A stretch of 64,000 nt of DNA from Hirudo medicinalis (Eukaryota > Annelida > Clitellata > Hirudinida > Hirudinidae), in the NCBI GenBank assembly GCA_011800805.1, contig MPNW01000017.1:90117-154116 (forward strand). Direction: 5' to 3'. Position numbers and translations under genes: made by a program. Shown piece after piece: positions 24,119 to 36,890 of the stretch (position 1 is the first letter of the stretch; each line of letters begins with the position of its first letter). Under the pieces are notes generated by a model. It searched no databases. It was not told the DNA's origin and saw nothing but the letters and a program-made list of their open reading frames with translations.

Positions 24119-25512
24119 TTAGGTCAGTATTTGGTTAGTAATCATCATCAATTGAGTCAGTGGCCCAACGAGGAGCTGATGAGCATCCAACACATAGTCA
24201 AATGGAGGTGCCAAGTCAAACCAGCCAATCATGGCACACAAGGCCAAGATTGGCCCGACAAAAAATGTTGACTGGGTGCCTTCACCGATTCCTGTTGACA
24301 GATTATTTAATTCTGCAGGAGTCATTGAAACTCCATGATGAAACAGACCGACTCGATATATGAAAAACTATTACTTTTGAAACTTAATAAACAGAAAGAA
24401 TTATAATTTAATACTTTTCAAATAAAATTAAATAAACAGAAACCACATAATAATGAACTATACAAATTTAAAGTATGAATGATTTTGATTTGAAACCATT
24501 TCATTAAGCATGATTTTGATTTAATTTGAAATTATATTTTGTCTGGCAATTTTGATCTTTCCAAAAAAATTTTACCCAACAATGCAGTTGATATAACATC
24601 CGATAAAAACTGAATTGATTGACAAAGCTATTCAAAAACTTAAGAAACCACATAATCATTTCATTACAAATTATATCATATATCAAGGCATACAACCTTC
24701 ACCTCTCCTTTACATTGAGGTTTAAAATTTGTGGCAAGCTCAATCCCTGAGATGTAGAACAGTTGGACTGGAGGAACTGACTTATTATCGGTGATGCAGT
24801 CATCAAATGACAAGTCCATGAACTCCTTTCCAATTTCTTCTTTGATCTGTTGGAGGACAAATATCAAGTTGCCAAAAATTGCAATTTGTAGTTCATGTCC
24901 TACTTCTCTGAAAGCGCATGTTTTTGGATTTTCGTTATCATCACACATTTTTCCGGATGGGAAGTTCCACTTGCTTCTTCTATGGAATCCTTTCAAAATC
25001 AAGACCTGGGAAATATAATATAATTGATTCTGAAAACATGCCACTAAATTTTAAAAAGAATGATCTATAAACATGTATTAATGTTAAAAACACCAAATGC
25101 ATGATAGACAGTAGTAGCACTTACAAACTTGTTGCTGGGATCAACAATGATACCCCCGCACCTAAGGGTTACATGCTGATATGTCCACCACTGATGCCTG
25201 AAGTCACCTTCATACCTACAGCAGCTTAAACGGATGATTCTGCTCCTGAGGGCACGTGTTATTTTGTCAAGGAAAGACATTGTCTCACCTCTAAGTATTC
25301 ATATATTATATAAAATGAAAATAAAATTCATCCTCCATTCAATGAGTAATTATTTACTATAAACATTTATAAAAAGGATATAATTTTGCATAAATCCCGT
25401 AAGAGTTCTATCACTTGGATGACATTCATCTAAATAGCAATAGAATGCCGACTCAATTGTTGACATTAAAACTACTAGGCTCGACTGGTGCTTAAGTTTG
25501 TCAAAGAACATT
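24119..25512 (-). CDS. Divergent Dcp2-like Nudix hydrolase (mRNA-decapping family), five visible exons
   Basis: Exons, approximate at the 5' end: 25358-25512, 25125-25288, 24904-25005, 24697-24846 and 24119-24367. The first encodes a helical segment (STIESAFYCYLDEC) that resembles the Dcp2 N-terminal IELAHWFYLDF region. Then come WWTYQHVTLRCGGIIVD (Dcp2 WKEYK-VPTYGAIIL), KGFHRRSKWNFPSGK, the Nudix box G-x6-E-x7-REIKEEIG assembled across a 57-nt intron (24847-24903), VQLFYISGIELATNFKPQ (Dcp2 LYIIPGIPKDTKFNP) and a C-terminal STFFVGPILALCAMIGWF. Dcp2 removes the mRNA cap as m7GDP. The Nudix box has one extra residue before its first Glu, and the protein ends soon after the catalytic domain, without the long Dcp2 C-terminal tail. 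The start is uncertain: ATG at 25511, or an upstream exon; a candidate exon 26019-26111 does not match in phase. Junctions of the last four exons are in phase. Confidence 0.75.
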
Positions 25513-26424
25513 CTACAATTAAAGACAATTGATCTTACAAAAATATATTGCACAATTTAGCAATAATTAAAATTATCATAAGGCATTATTTGTGAACACA
25601 ATCTAAAAATCATTCTCCAGAAAACTAATAAAAGAAAGTGAACCCTACTTTTTCAAGTTTAAGAAATGCTTTAGCCTCATATTAGGCAGAATTTGGGGTT
25701 TTTCTAGCTCCTAGATTGGATTAGTAAATTTAAAATGAGAAATTTTTAATGGAAATCAAAAATGTTTTAAGTGTGTGACAGAGCCTTGATTTTAAAGACA
25801 AAAGCCCCTTATGTCTGAATGTATTAGTTGTAGAAACTCCTGCAAGCAATTCTAGGATTTGAACTCCTTCAATTTAATGTATTATTAATGCAAGCACCTG
25901 ATGCAAAGAAAATGCATCTAACATGATATTTACTTTAAATATTTCCATCAAATTTAAAAACAAATTTCCATTAAGAATCCTGTTGAGTCATGTTAAAAAC
26001 CAAAACACAATGGCTTACTAATATCTCAGAGACATCGGCTACTAAGAAATATTGCTTCCTGAACCATCTTCCTGCTAATTTGAGCTGGATAGCTGTAAAG
26101 TCAGTAAACATCTCACTCCTCCTTATGTCTGTATATAAATATATATATTATAAGTATATAAAACATAATAATATAAATATATTACAAAACAATAAACATT
26201 TCCTCAGCAATTGAAATTTTGCTTTTACAGAAATTGTTTAACTAGTTTTTTTCAAATTCCTTAGACATGCAAGTCATATTTTTGATAATAGTGCATAACA
26301 ATTTGACAATGTACGAAATTGTGTGAAGCAAATTAACTTAATTCAGTTTAAATTCATCTGCAAAATTTTAATATTGCATTAATTTGCTGATAATTAAAAA
26401 CTCAGACAAAGCCCCACTCCTGAC

Positions 26425-27082
26425 TCATTTGCTAGTCCCGTTTATAGAATAGAATGTGGTCTTGCCTTGTGGAACTGAGCTTATTGGATGAAACACTGAA
26501 CCTGCTACAACTGAAAGTAGTTTCAACAAAGTGAATGCATATCATTTGCACCCCAAGTGGATGTTATGCAAAAATAATGATGCACCTTCCCTATAGATCT
26601 TCACTTTTACTTCATGAACCACTACTTCCTTGTTAATATCTTTGGAGACAAATTCAACCTCCATTCTCAAACAGAACACATCTCTTGAAAGCAAGTCCAA
26701 ATGATTATTCAATTAATTAAGCACTATGATTTTAATAAATTGTGCTAAAACAACTGCTTACTTTGCTATTCTCAAAAGTTGTGGAGAATTGTAATTGTTC
26801 ATAAGGCGACCCAACTCGAATAATGACCTGCTCAATATTTGCGGCCTTAATTGAAACCTCAGCTAGCAAGTAAATGCTATTGAAATTAATGATGAATCCT
26901 TCATTGCCATGAAATTGAAGTTGTCCATCGAGAATAGCATTTCTTTCTAAATTATCGTCGGTCGATATGTCCAGGAAATTTACAATGTCATCAGTAGCGT
27001 AATGTCCTTCTGAAAATAAGAAAATAACATCTTCCATCTAACTTATAACTTACTAAACTTAGCCTATCTAACCTGTTGCCAT
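26425..27082 (-). CDS. Unrecognised small protein, about 160 residues, four exons
   Basis: Exons 27073-27082 (ATGGCAACAG), 26762-27009, 26586 to about 26692, and 26425-26504. The protein begins MATEGHYATDDIVNFLDIS and ends FYSINGTSK. The middle looks like a beta-rich fold (IINFNSIYLLAEVSIKAA, EQVIIRVGSPYEQLQF, CLRMEVEFVSKDI, EVKVKIYREAG). I do not recognise the family. First-to-second and third-to-fourth exon junctions are in phase and split codons properly. The second-to-third junction does not close with the obvious GTAAGC donor at 26761: a donor 7 nt further on, or a GC donor, would be needed. The start lies about 720 bp from the divergent TFIIH p52 start, so the two may share a promoter region. 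Confidence 0.6.
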
Positions 27083-27803
27083 CCTTCCAAATTTTTTGTT
27101 GTTACGCTCTAAAAATTCCAATAAAATAAAAATAATCTTAGGAAACTAAGTCTAAATTCATTAGGTGAAAACTGAGCAAAATTAAAAGCTAAGCTTAGAC
27201 AATAAATGAACTGGAATCTCCACGATAAAATTCAAATATCAAAATTTTAATTTATGGGGTTCAATAAAAAATAGATGTAAAGAACTATGCCGCAATAGCT
27301 AAAGACAGTACCTTAAGGAACCTGCGGAAAATAATTCTCCAAACACCGAGAAAACCCGGACGGGCAAAAACCAAGACAAAGGCTTTCTAATGAAATCATG
27401 TATGATTAGATTCATCGGTTTGTTTTCATAAATTACGTAAAAGCTATTCATTTTAATGGAAAACATAATCAATCTTACAAAAATGGTTTACTTAATAAAA
27501 GGAATGCCCAAGGTAAGACTGTAACTAGCTTTTTCATCTCTACCAATAATTTAAATTAAAAAAAAAATATTTTAATAGTTAATAAAGTGTATGTGACTTT
27601 TGATTTTAATGTTTCAACTGTATGGGCGCGATGTTAAATTTATCAAATGTATAAATCGATATATCTGACACTTATTTAGCCTTGTCTCAATTTAGTGGAT
27701 TGAGTTTTTAATTTTTTATATTTGGTAAATAGCACAATTATAGTTTTTAATATATACTTGTCTTATACATTTGTTTACACTCTGTTCAAATGAATTTGGT
27801 GTT

Positions 27804-30800
27804 ATGGCGACTGTGCTGAGATCGGTTTTCAAGAGATTGGAGTTTAGAGACTTTTCCACTTATCTGAAGTCATTGCCGAAACATGTTATTTTACAGTTTT
27901 ACCGCCATCCTGCTTCATGTGCGGCAGTTTTTAGGTCCACATGAATTGAAATGTTATGACAAATAGATCGAGCCGTAAAATAAATAACTTTTCTAACTAC
28001 AGGGAGTTACCGGAGTTAGCGAAACTTTTCATTTTGAGGGTATTATTTTTGGACCAACCAGTGACGTTCAATGTGGCATTATCTTGGATAAACAATCAAC
28101 ACATAAGGTTTCAAATTATTTCGTCAATTTTGTGATTGATTTTATGCTGACCTTAATGTGAACTTGATCTTAACCTTTTGCAAGGCTTGAGGCATGGATG
28201 ATAACATGTTTTGCATTATTTGTAGTGAAAGATCTGCTGTTATGCAGGCTCTAACAGAAGTGCACATTATTGAAGACACCATGCAAACCAATGCTCCAAT
28301 GTTCAAATTGCAGGAGGATTTCAAACAGAATCTTAGAATTGCCATAGCAGGAGGGTGAATGTTCAATTAATTGAATTTAATGATGGTGTTTTTGGAGTAC
28401 ATTGAGTACTTGTTTCTTCTCATTCAAGTGGTGAGCCATGGCTTGGAGTGTGCATGTTGGAAAAAGACAAGCATCCAAAGGACACTACTTATCTTGATCA
28501 ATACGCAAGGGAGAGATGGGAGGTCAGATATTGTCCATGTGACGGGATTGCTTTTCAAATATTACTTTGCTTAAATCAATTTATAGTCAGAGTTGTGGAA
28601 TTTTAATTAGAGCTAAAATTATAAAAAAAAAATAATAGTAACAATAAAAAACATAAATTATAAATGTTTAAAAAGCATCATCAACAACTTGAAATTACTT
28701 TAAAATGTCAGTGCATTCTCCACTTCATGGTGCGATCAGAAGACAAGGAGCCTGTTTACAGCAAGGACATCTTCGACGTGCTCCATCACGCTGGTTTAAT
28801 CAAAACGTGTGTTTTTGTGGTTCATCGCTTCTTAATTATTCGACAACTTCATTTAAGAGATGCGTTTTGATTACATCTTGTTTTGTTATTCTCATCACAT
28901 GTCACAAGATCTTTATTTACTTCTATATTTATTGTTTCTTACAACGAGCATCATCATAAGCGATGTAGTTATTTGGGATTTAAACCGGGTCATTAATCTG
29001 CTCAATCATTTTTAGCGAGCAACAACCTTCCAGGGAGGGCACCGAACATTCCATAACTGCACTCGGCTTCCAATTTTTATTGCTCGATGTTTCAAAACAA
29101 GTTTGGATTTTCATGCTGAAATGTCTCGAGATTGTGGAGGTTTGTTGTTGCATCATTTGGAATTTATATTTAATTTGAATTTATTTTTATTGGTTTTACT
29201 CTAATTAGTCAACATTCATTTTTGAAAGTCAAAAGGCATGGAATTTGTCGAATGTCTCGTCTTCCTGCTGAAACTTAACTTCCTAACATTCGGGAAGGTT
29301 TGTGATTTGTTTCGATAAATTCATTAAATTGTTCAACGTGATCAGATTTCATCACATATTGATAAGTTACATTTTTTTAATGAATTATATCCTTGAACAT
29401 TGAAGATGTCCAAGTTATTAATAATTATTAAACACATATCCGACCAATGACGTTGCAACTGTACATTTTACGAATATTTCTAAATGATTGCGAATATTTA
29501 AAACATTAAAACATCAAACATGCACCTCCACGACAGGACTACTCAACAGAACATCTTTCTGAGAAACTTTTAAAGTTCTTGCAGAGGTTGCGAGAGTTTG
29601 GATTGGTTTATCAGAGGACTGTTAGTCTGTTTTTGTAATTATTTCATTTTATTATTACTTTCATTGGTGCTGCTGTTATCGAAGGGCGCTATCACACAAT
29701 TTTAATGATAGTAATGGCAGCCCAGCCCATACCTTCAGGGATTGCCTGGGGAGTGCCTTGTAGATGATCGAGTAATTGGTTACAATATGTTCCTTTGAAC
29801 AAATTAATTAGTGATTTGACAAATGCGCAATAACAACGGCAATAATAAATTTGAATAAATAATTCTAGTAATAATAGCCTTTTAGCAATAAAAAATTTTA
29901 TTGCAGAGAAAGTCTCACAGATTTTATCCGACAAGACTTGCCTTGAACCTGTGCACGAGGACTTGCCCCGAGCTGACTTTGGACACGAACAATGAGGGGG
30001 GGATCATAGTCGACAGCGATTATTATGTCAAAGCTTACACATGTCAGTTGCATTTTGAATATTTATTGTTGAATAATTATTGACATTACAATGATTGATT
30101 TGTCAAAAAGTTTCATCCTTTTTTTAGTTAATGAATGTGTTTAGTTGCTAATGGTTATTCATTGCTATTAGTTACTGGTAATATTATTAGTTGCTATCGA
30201 TCATAGTTATTATTAAACCTACGGTTAATGCGTAAGTGCATGTTTGGTTAAATAACTTATAATCCTATCCTGGCTTGGAATGCTCCTATCTGAATATGAA
30301 TAAGGATACAGTGCTGGCTTCAAATAATGGAGATTTAATGAAATGAATGAATAAAATGCAATGAATAATATATCCTGACCATAAAAAAACAAATTTAAAT
30401 TTAATTAATTAATTGTTAATGTTTTAATTAATTTTAGTCAATGTTTTAGAAGTTCTTTAACAAATTGTGTGGTCTGAAAAGCTTTCATTGGTTACATTTT
30501 TCAGCTTCATCTCTCATGAGCAATCTTTTAGACATCTTCAGCAATGTTGTCTTCAAGTGAGGAATTGTGAATTATTGTTGGAATTATTCACCTTTACTTT
30601 AGTTGTTGCTGTTGTTGATTATTTGTTGTCGATATTAAATACCTTATGATGAGGAGCCTTAAGAGATAATTTACAGCACTCCTTTTGAAATATTCAATAT
30701 ATTTAGTTATGTCATTTAACACTTATTTAAAAGTTATTTCACAAGTTTTGAGAAACATTCTGTGGAATTCATTAGCTTAAGACATTGCAAACTGGAACTG

Positions 30801-31996
30801 ACTTCTTGCGATGCATTTCAATATTTCAGAGTTGAGGGTGCAACTGTGTGCAAAGTCAGTCGGAAGAGCTGCATGAATGCCTTCTCCATGGGAATAACGG
30901 CAGACCAGGTTGACATGGAGGATATAAAAATTAAACGTGATATTTTTAGAATATTTAGACAAATATTTTTAACTAATTAGAAAAAAATAAATATGTCATT
31001 TAGTTGTTGCTCTGATGTGTAGTTTTTCTTGGTGAAAATAGCATTGATGATTTTATTGACATGCATTCACTTATTACATTAATTGTGCACTTCAGATTAT
31101 CAAATTCCTCAAGGCACACGCTCACAAAGTGACGGCCAACGAAGTATGTCTTTATTTTTGATTCGATTAATTTGAATATTTTGATAATCATCTGATAAAA
31201 GAATTCTCTGTGGATCTATCGGAAATATATTTAATTATAAGTAATTAGTTAAAATTTTAATTTATTAATTAAAAGAAAGTCCATAAATTATTTGCACTGG
31301 TACTTTATATTTGCCTATTGCTTTCTCAACTTTCTCCAGAAGGTACTGAGATCGTTAATCCTGAAGTTTGTGATGGAGATATTTCTAATTTAATTAAGCA
31401 ATTATTTTGTAAACAACAAAAAATAAGTCGAATCTCAAGTCTTGATTTTATCACTGATTTTGAATGAACGAAATCTGTTTCAGGAGCACTGCATTCCTCA
31501 GGCTGTTGCTGATCAACTCCATCTGTGGGAGGAAGAAATAAACAGGATCAGTTATGCAGAGGGCGCTCTTTATAACCAGTTCAACTCAGACTCGGATTTT
31601 GAATCCATCAGGGATTATGCAAAGGTTTGTTCGTTTGTTTTTTGCTTGAAAATATTTGTTTTCAGATTAAAAGATATTATTTGCTTATTATGTTATATTA
31701 TTGTTCGGTGATTAGTCAATTATTTGAAATTGAAATATTAATATGAATTCCCATTGTGTTTTCTGTGACATTGATTTATTTCTTTAAAGACTCTATTTAC
31801 CAACTAACAATTTAAAAGTAAAATGATAAGTTATGATCATTAAAATTAATGCAGTCGCACAATTATTATGCGATAAACATTCCAGGAGTTGAACGTCCTC
31901 ATATGGGAAAACTCTGAGAAGCGAACGCTGGTTGTCTCAAGGATTGGGCATGATGAAGTGAAGAAATACTGGAAGAAGAGGAAGGAGAGAGACTAA
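27804..31996 (+). CDS. GTF2H4: General transcription factor IIH subunit 4 (TFIIH p52), complete, 14 exons
   Basis: Core TFIIH subunit (yeast Tfb2) that holds the XPB helicase and p8 in the complex, used in RNA polymerase II initiation and nucleotide excision repair in the nucleus. Exons: 27804-27934, 28003-28107, 28226-28354, 28429-28522, 28712-28806, 29034-29139, 29229-29297, 29537-29620, 29907-30042, 30505-30556, 30830-30908, 31096-31143, 31484-31624, 31886-31996. All phases close, giving 459 residues against about 462 in human. Matching blocks include FYRHPASCAAVFR, the WLGV and LDQYARERWE region, ILHFMVRSEDKE, TALGFQFLLLD, KFLQRLREFGLVYQR, RFYPTRLALNL, GIIVDSDYYVKAYT, GITADQIIKFLKAHAH, HLWEEEINRISYAEGALYNQ and GHDEVKKYWKKRK at the C-terminus. 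The stretch encoded by 30505-30556 is shorter than in vertebrates, and that exon is the least certain. Confidence 0.97.
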
Positions 31997-32066
31997 CGCT
32001 AACTCAACACATGCAATACTTACTCGGCACACGACTCGGCTCTCACTGAGTCACTGTAATTATGTT

Positions 32067-32072
32067 AATAAA
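32067..32072 (+). terminator. Poly(A) signal AATAAA of GTF2H4
   Basis: AATAAA 71 nt beyond the stop codon, followed by a T-rich stretch (cttgttgtttttctg). Good position for cleavage and polyadenylation. Confidence 0.6.
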
Positions 32073-33964
32073 TTATGTTCTTGTTGTTTTTCTGACTGAC
32101 TTTAGAAAAAAAAAAAAAACTTTAGCATTGATTAAGACCAACCATAGAATTGGTTAGGGACTCGGCCATGTGAAACTATTGAAGCTATTCCATCCTCAAT
32201 CTTTTACACAGGCTTACAATGTCTATGTCGTCTACTTAAATGTATTACTTAAAAAATCTTATAAATTGCATTAGTTTGGTATTAAAATATTAAAATTGCT
32301 TGATTTTTTGGAGATGCGACCTCTGAATATTTTCTTGATGTACATGGCGTTAGTCTGCCAGCAGGAGTAATTACTTCCGTAAGAGTCGCTCGCACGTCTG
32401 ATTGTATTTGTTTTCCTCTTTATTAAATAAAAGCTTTTCTTAAAAAAAAACTAGCAGAAATAGCATGGAACGTAATTATATTATGTTAATTTAATCCTTG
32501 TAGTCACAACCGGTAGCTGCATGAATTTAAGAATTTGGCTGGAGCATGATGAAGATCACTTTATTTAAATTTTTATGCAAATGAAGTGTATGATCACGTG
32601 GTGTTACTGACTGCAGGAATTTAACATTTTCTGGTCTTCGGTTCATCGGTTCGTTGGCTCCCTGAGGGAAAATGGCGTTTGTTGAAACATGTCCCGAGAG
32701 GACGGGCAGTAGTTCTAAGTAACAAGATCAACAACAACAATAATAAAAGGAAGAAGATGAAGGGCAAAAAGAATAGTAATAATAATAATGAAAACAAAAG
32801 TGATAATAGCCATCAATCAGAGGATTGAGTCGTACATGCAAGCAACACGTGTCTGCTAACAACTCAGGTGATGAAGTCGGGAGTAACTTTTTATTGCTGG
32901 GAGCTGTTGGAATACTTTATGAAGCATTAGGAAAGCAGAGATAATCAACTGAGAAGAGATTGCTTAGTTGTGAATAATTAATAAATAATAATCTTTGTCA
33001 ATAATGAGATTAAATCATTTCTTATGAAGAAGTAGGCTTGTTAGAAGTTGACAGTATTAGCACGCTGATAATGCTTACCTGATTGGAAATCAGAATGTCA
33101 ACACGATAACAAGAAATCAATTACAATCAAAATATCAAGATTACAAGATTAAAGGTTCAATGAAGCACAATCCAGAGTTAATCCTGTACATAGATTCTTG
33201 CAGATTCCCCTTTTCCACCTGGCGACAGAAGATGAGAACAATGCAAATGGCATGTTTTTGAAACTTTAACTTCTGACCAATTACTGTCTGATTGCTCTTT
33301 CCAACTTAACGAGGCTCGTTGAGTCCCTGACGGCTACAAACTGGAAGGTACAATTGGCGCCTGTTCCAACAACTGTTGCTGACAGTTTCAATGTTTCTTC
33401 AATGATTTGTTTTCTAACGTGATAATTAGTTAAGTTTATAAGGTTGTAAGGCCGATGAAGTTACGATAGAATAATTAATTGTTGTGATGTTATGAAATCG
33501 TTGAGAAATACTTTCTATTAATTATTAGCGAAATACTCGAATAAATAGTGAAATTTAAAAAATGTCGGAAAGAATTTTTGATTTTTTTTTAGTTATTTAT
33601 TTATTTATTCAGTTCAAATAATGCTAGTGTCCATTTGGTTGTAAGACGAGTAATTAATGAGGCGTTATTAAGCGGATGGATAAAAATAGAAATTGGAATT
33701 TCCACATCAATAAATATGGAGAGCCAATCAGGAGGAGTTCATTCAATCAATGACCTGATTGAAAGCAACTCATTTATGTTGCATGATTGATCGGCAATTC
33801 AATCAATAGATTGATGGAAAGACTGCCGAATGAATGAGCCATGGGTCATTAGCATATTAATTAGAGAACAACACAATGCTTTTCAAAGGTTGGGGACATC
33901 AAAGATGGCTTCCTATGGGGACCTCCCATAACCGTTTAAAGGCTAAATGGCTGTCATCGCCCAT

Positions 33965-34117
33965 GATGATGATGATGATAATAATGATCATCATGATAAT
34001 AATGATGATGTGATTATTATCATTATGGTGACGATAATGGTGATGATGACGATAATGATCATCATGATAATAATGATGATGTGATTATCATCATTATGAC
34101 CATCATCATCATCATGC
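33965..34117. repeat. GAT/ATC microsatellite with an internal duplication of about 70 bp
   Basis: Runs of GAT, AAT and CAT triplets. The compound block containing gatcatcatgataataatg and then atgatgtgattat occurs twice, about 70 bp apart, so the tract grew by duplication as well as slippage. Confidence 0.85.
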
Positions 34118-34339
34118 TGAGAAGGTCGATGGCAATGACGAAACCTTGTTAGATGCTCTTTATTTTTGTTGTTTTTGGATTGGTTATCCGTGAACATAAT
34201 TTTCCCAGTGATTTTTTCGAGCGCATGGAAAATGATGATGACGATGATGGTAGTGATTCAGTTTCTAATCTATTTTTGAAGTTCTATTTAACTTCAATGA
34301 GGTGGTTGTAGAAGATTGAAATTGGATAGTCAAACATAA

Positions 34340-34420
34340 CCTGATGAGTGTATGATTAAATGAATGAATGGATGGATGAATGGATGGATGGATGAGTGAA
34401 TTAATGAATGAGTGGCCAAG
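34340..34420 (+). repeat. GAAT/GGAT tetranucleotide repeat
   Basis: Degenerate array of tgaa and tgga units (tgaatggatggatggatg) with some interruptions. Confidence 0.8.
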
Positions 34421-34498
34421 TTAACATGTGAATTAATGAATCGAGTGAGTAAAATTATAAATGAGAAATGTTTACTCAAGAAAACAAAGTCAAGGTAA

Positions 34499-34556
34499 TG
34501 ATGACGTTAACGACGACGATGATGATGTTGATGATGATGATGATGATGATGAATGT
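34499..34556 (+). repeat. GAT/GAC microsatellite
   Basis: Triplet run of gatgac and gatgatg units. Open frames of poly-Asp or poly-Met across it are shadows of the repeat. Confidence 0.85.
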
Positions 34557-34869
34557 GGTGGTGGTAATGGTTACAATCCAAACACGATGTGGTTACGTTC
34601 CTTCTCGGGGAACACTCCAAGCGATGATGACCAGTTGTTGGTGTGCAGCCATGCATGACCACTTCAAAGTTACTTATCATTGGCTCATTAGAGGATCAAT
34701 GGATCCTTCACGTTGAAATGAGGAAGAGGCCTTTTAGAATCACGAACCACTGGAGGTGGTTTGGGGTTTCATTCAGTTAAGCAGGTATTTGTTAAATAAT
34801 TAAGTTTTGCTGCTAATTATGCTTACGTTGTGCATATAATTTATTGTGACAAAAATTTATTATGCGGTA

Positions 34870-34871
<2 letters not shown>

Positions 34872-34913
<42 letters not shown>

Positions 34914-34915
34914 TA
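34872..34915 (+). repeat. (ATT)n microsatellite
   Basis: About 14 uninterrupted ATT units. Confidence 0.9.
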
Positions 34916-35518
34916 AATCATGTATTTCATGAAACAAAAACTGAAAGAATGAAACAGTGTTTGTCAACATATCAGTCTGTGAATATCGAAATGACTAATA
35001 ATGAAATGAATAATAAAATAAATAAAATAAATAATAAATAATAAAGTTATTAAGAAGTGAATAAGCAAATAATGAAATTAGATTATTACACAACCGGTGG
35101 TGGGGCAGCACGAGGAGCATAATATTTACAAAACATTGTAAGATTGTAATCGATTAATATTAATTAATAACAAATAAATTAATTAACGAACTAATTATTG
35201 TAAGACCAAAAGATAACGATGGTGATGGATGTCCTCAATAACGACGTTTGAAGCGAAAGCACGCGGAACGTGATAGGTTGAAACGAAAATGAAACGCAAC
35301 CAATCCGCTGGATTTTCCACGGGTCCTTTATGGATCACCACGCCTGGAGTGATGTGGTTTGGGTGATGATCTGAAGACTTCTAATGAGGCCATTAACCCC
35401 CCTGATTCTGACCTTCTAGAGAAGGGTTGGTTATTAATTCAATATCGATGTTTTTGCGCTCGTTCTAGTTTGCTTTGGGCAATTAACAACATTAATTATG
35501 GCTATTGGGGTCCAGTGA

Positions 35519-35631
35519 TGACGGAACGACGATGATGACGATAATGATGATAATGATGATGACGACGATGATGACGATGATGATGAAGTTACTGATGACG
35601 GGACGACGACGACGACGATGATGATGATGAT
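35519..35631 (+). repeat. GAT/GAC/ACG microsatellite
   Basis: Compound triplet array: gatgacgataatgatg, then gacgacgatgatgacgatg, and cgacgacgacgacgatgatg. Interruptions are mainly C/T changes at one triplet position. Confidence 0.85.
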
Positions 35632-36159
35632 GATATTGAAGACGTTAAGGGAAATAATGACAACAGCGTGTATGAAATTGCAGATGAAAACATTAGCTTA
35701 GTGATGTGTTAGTGATAAAGTCAACGACTTTACATTATTAAGTATCCTTAATTTTTAAATTATTTTTAATTTTTAAAGTATCCTTTCTCACTTTTTGACT
35801 TTCACTTGTGCAATACTCCTACGACAAGTAATTGTAATCATCCTTAATATTAACGTGACATCATTCTTTCGAAAACAATTAAGCACGTAACTTTTATTAA
35901 ATAATTTGGTGTGATTGTTGAATGATCGAAACGAAATCATTCTATTTGTAGAAACTCAAAAGAAGTCTTTAAAAATGTGAATGTTTGAAGAGAAAATATT
36001 GCATCCGTTTGTGCAAGGAGTATAAAAGTACTCATGAACCAGTGACGTGAACAAAACTATTAATTGGAAATATTTTAATGACAAATGACAAAATTAGTCA
36101 CAAATTACATGAAGCATTATATCTGACTTTAGAATGGATTCGAACACAGTGAGTCTTAT

Positions 36160-36312
36160 AACATATCATCACAACATCACAACATAACATCATCACAACA
36201 TAACAACATCACAACATAACATCATCACAGCATAACATCATCACAACATAACAACACCACATCATAACAACATCACAACATAACATCATCACAACATAGC
36301 AATATCACGATA
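36160..36312 (+). repeat. Minisatellite with a unit of about 16 bp
   Basis: Tandem array of variants of the unit catcacaacataacat (with aacaacatcacaacataa variants), about nine to ten units with small length changes. No coding potential. Confidence 0.85.
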
Positions 36313-36387
36313 ACACAGCATCAAATTGTTCATTTGAGATCTTGTAAACCGAATTATTATGACAACAGCATTGAGAAGTTCCAACCT

Positions 36388-36489
36388 GCAGCATAATAAT
36401 AATAATATATTATATTATTATAATTTATTATAATATAATAATATAATAATAATTATTATTATTATATTGATGATGATGACGACGATAAT

Positions 36490-36543
<54 letters not shown>

Positions 36544-36612
36544 AATAATAATAATAATAATAATATTAATAATAATAATATTATTAATAATCGTCATCAA
36601 TATCATCGTCAA
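36388..36612 (+). repeat. AAT/AAC compound microsatellite
   Basis: An AT-rich inverted segment (aataataatatattatattattat), then GAT/GAC, then a long (AAC)n tract at about 36490-36540 and (AAT)n to about 36590. Poly-Val and poly-Ile frames here are repeat shadows. Confidence 0.9.
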
Positions 36613-36639
36613 CATTATCATTATTTGTTTATAAACCTA

Positions 36640-36830
36640 CTTCATCATCATCATCATCATCACCATCATTATTTTCAATATCACAACTGCAAGCAACATA
36701 ACATCAAACTTTTCACAGCCATCATTATCAACATAATCATTATCATCATCATCGTCATCGTCTTCGTCTTCGTCGTCGTCGTCACTATCATAATCACCAT
36801 CAGCGACATCGTCATTATCATAATCATCAC

Positions 36831-36861
<31 letters not shown>

Positions 36862-36890
36862 GTCGTCGTCATCATCATCATCATCGTCAA
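36640..36890 (+). repeat. (ATC)n / (GTC)n microsatellite
   Basis: Dense ATC-family triplets with TCG and GTC variants over about 250 bp. Poly-His and poly-Ile frames across it are not genes. Confidence 0.9.

Noticed and set aside
26019..26111. Possible upstream exon of the Dcp2-like gene (ATG, 31 codons, GTAAGC donor)
   Set aside because: Phase 0 at its donor does not match the acceptor at 25513, and the residues do not resemble the Dcp2 N-terminus; kept only as a candidate.
33965..36890. CRISPR-like or other spaced-repeat array
   Set aside because: The repeats are contiguous microsatellites and minisatellites without unique spacers, in animal DNA.
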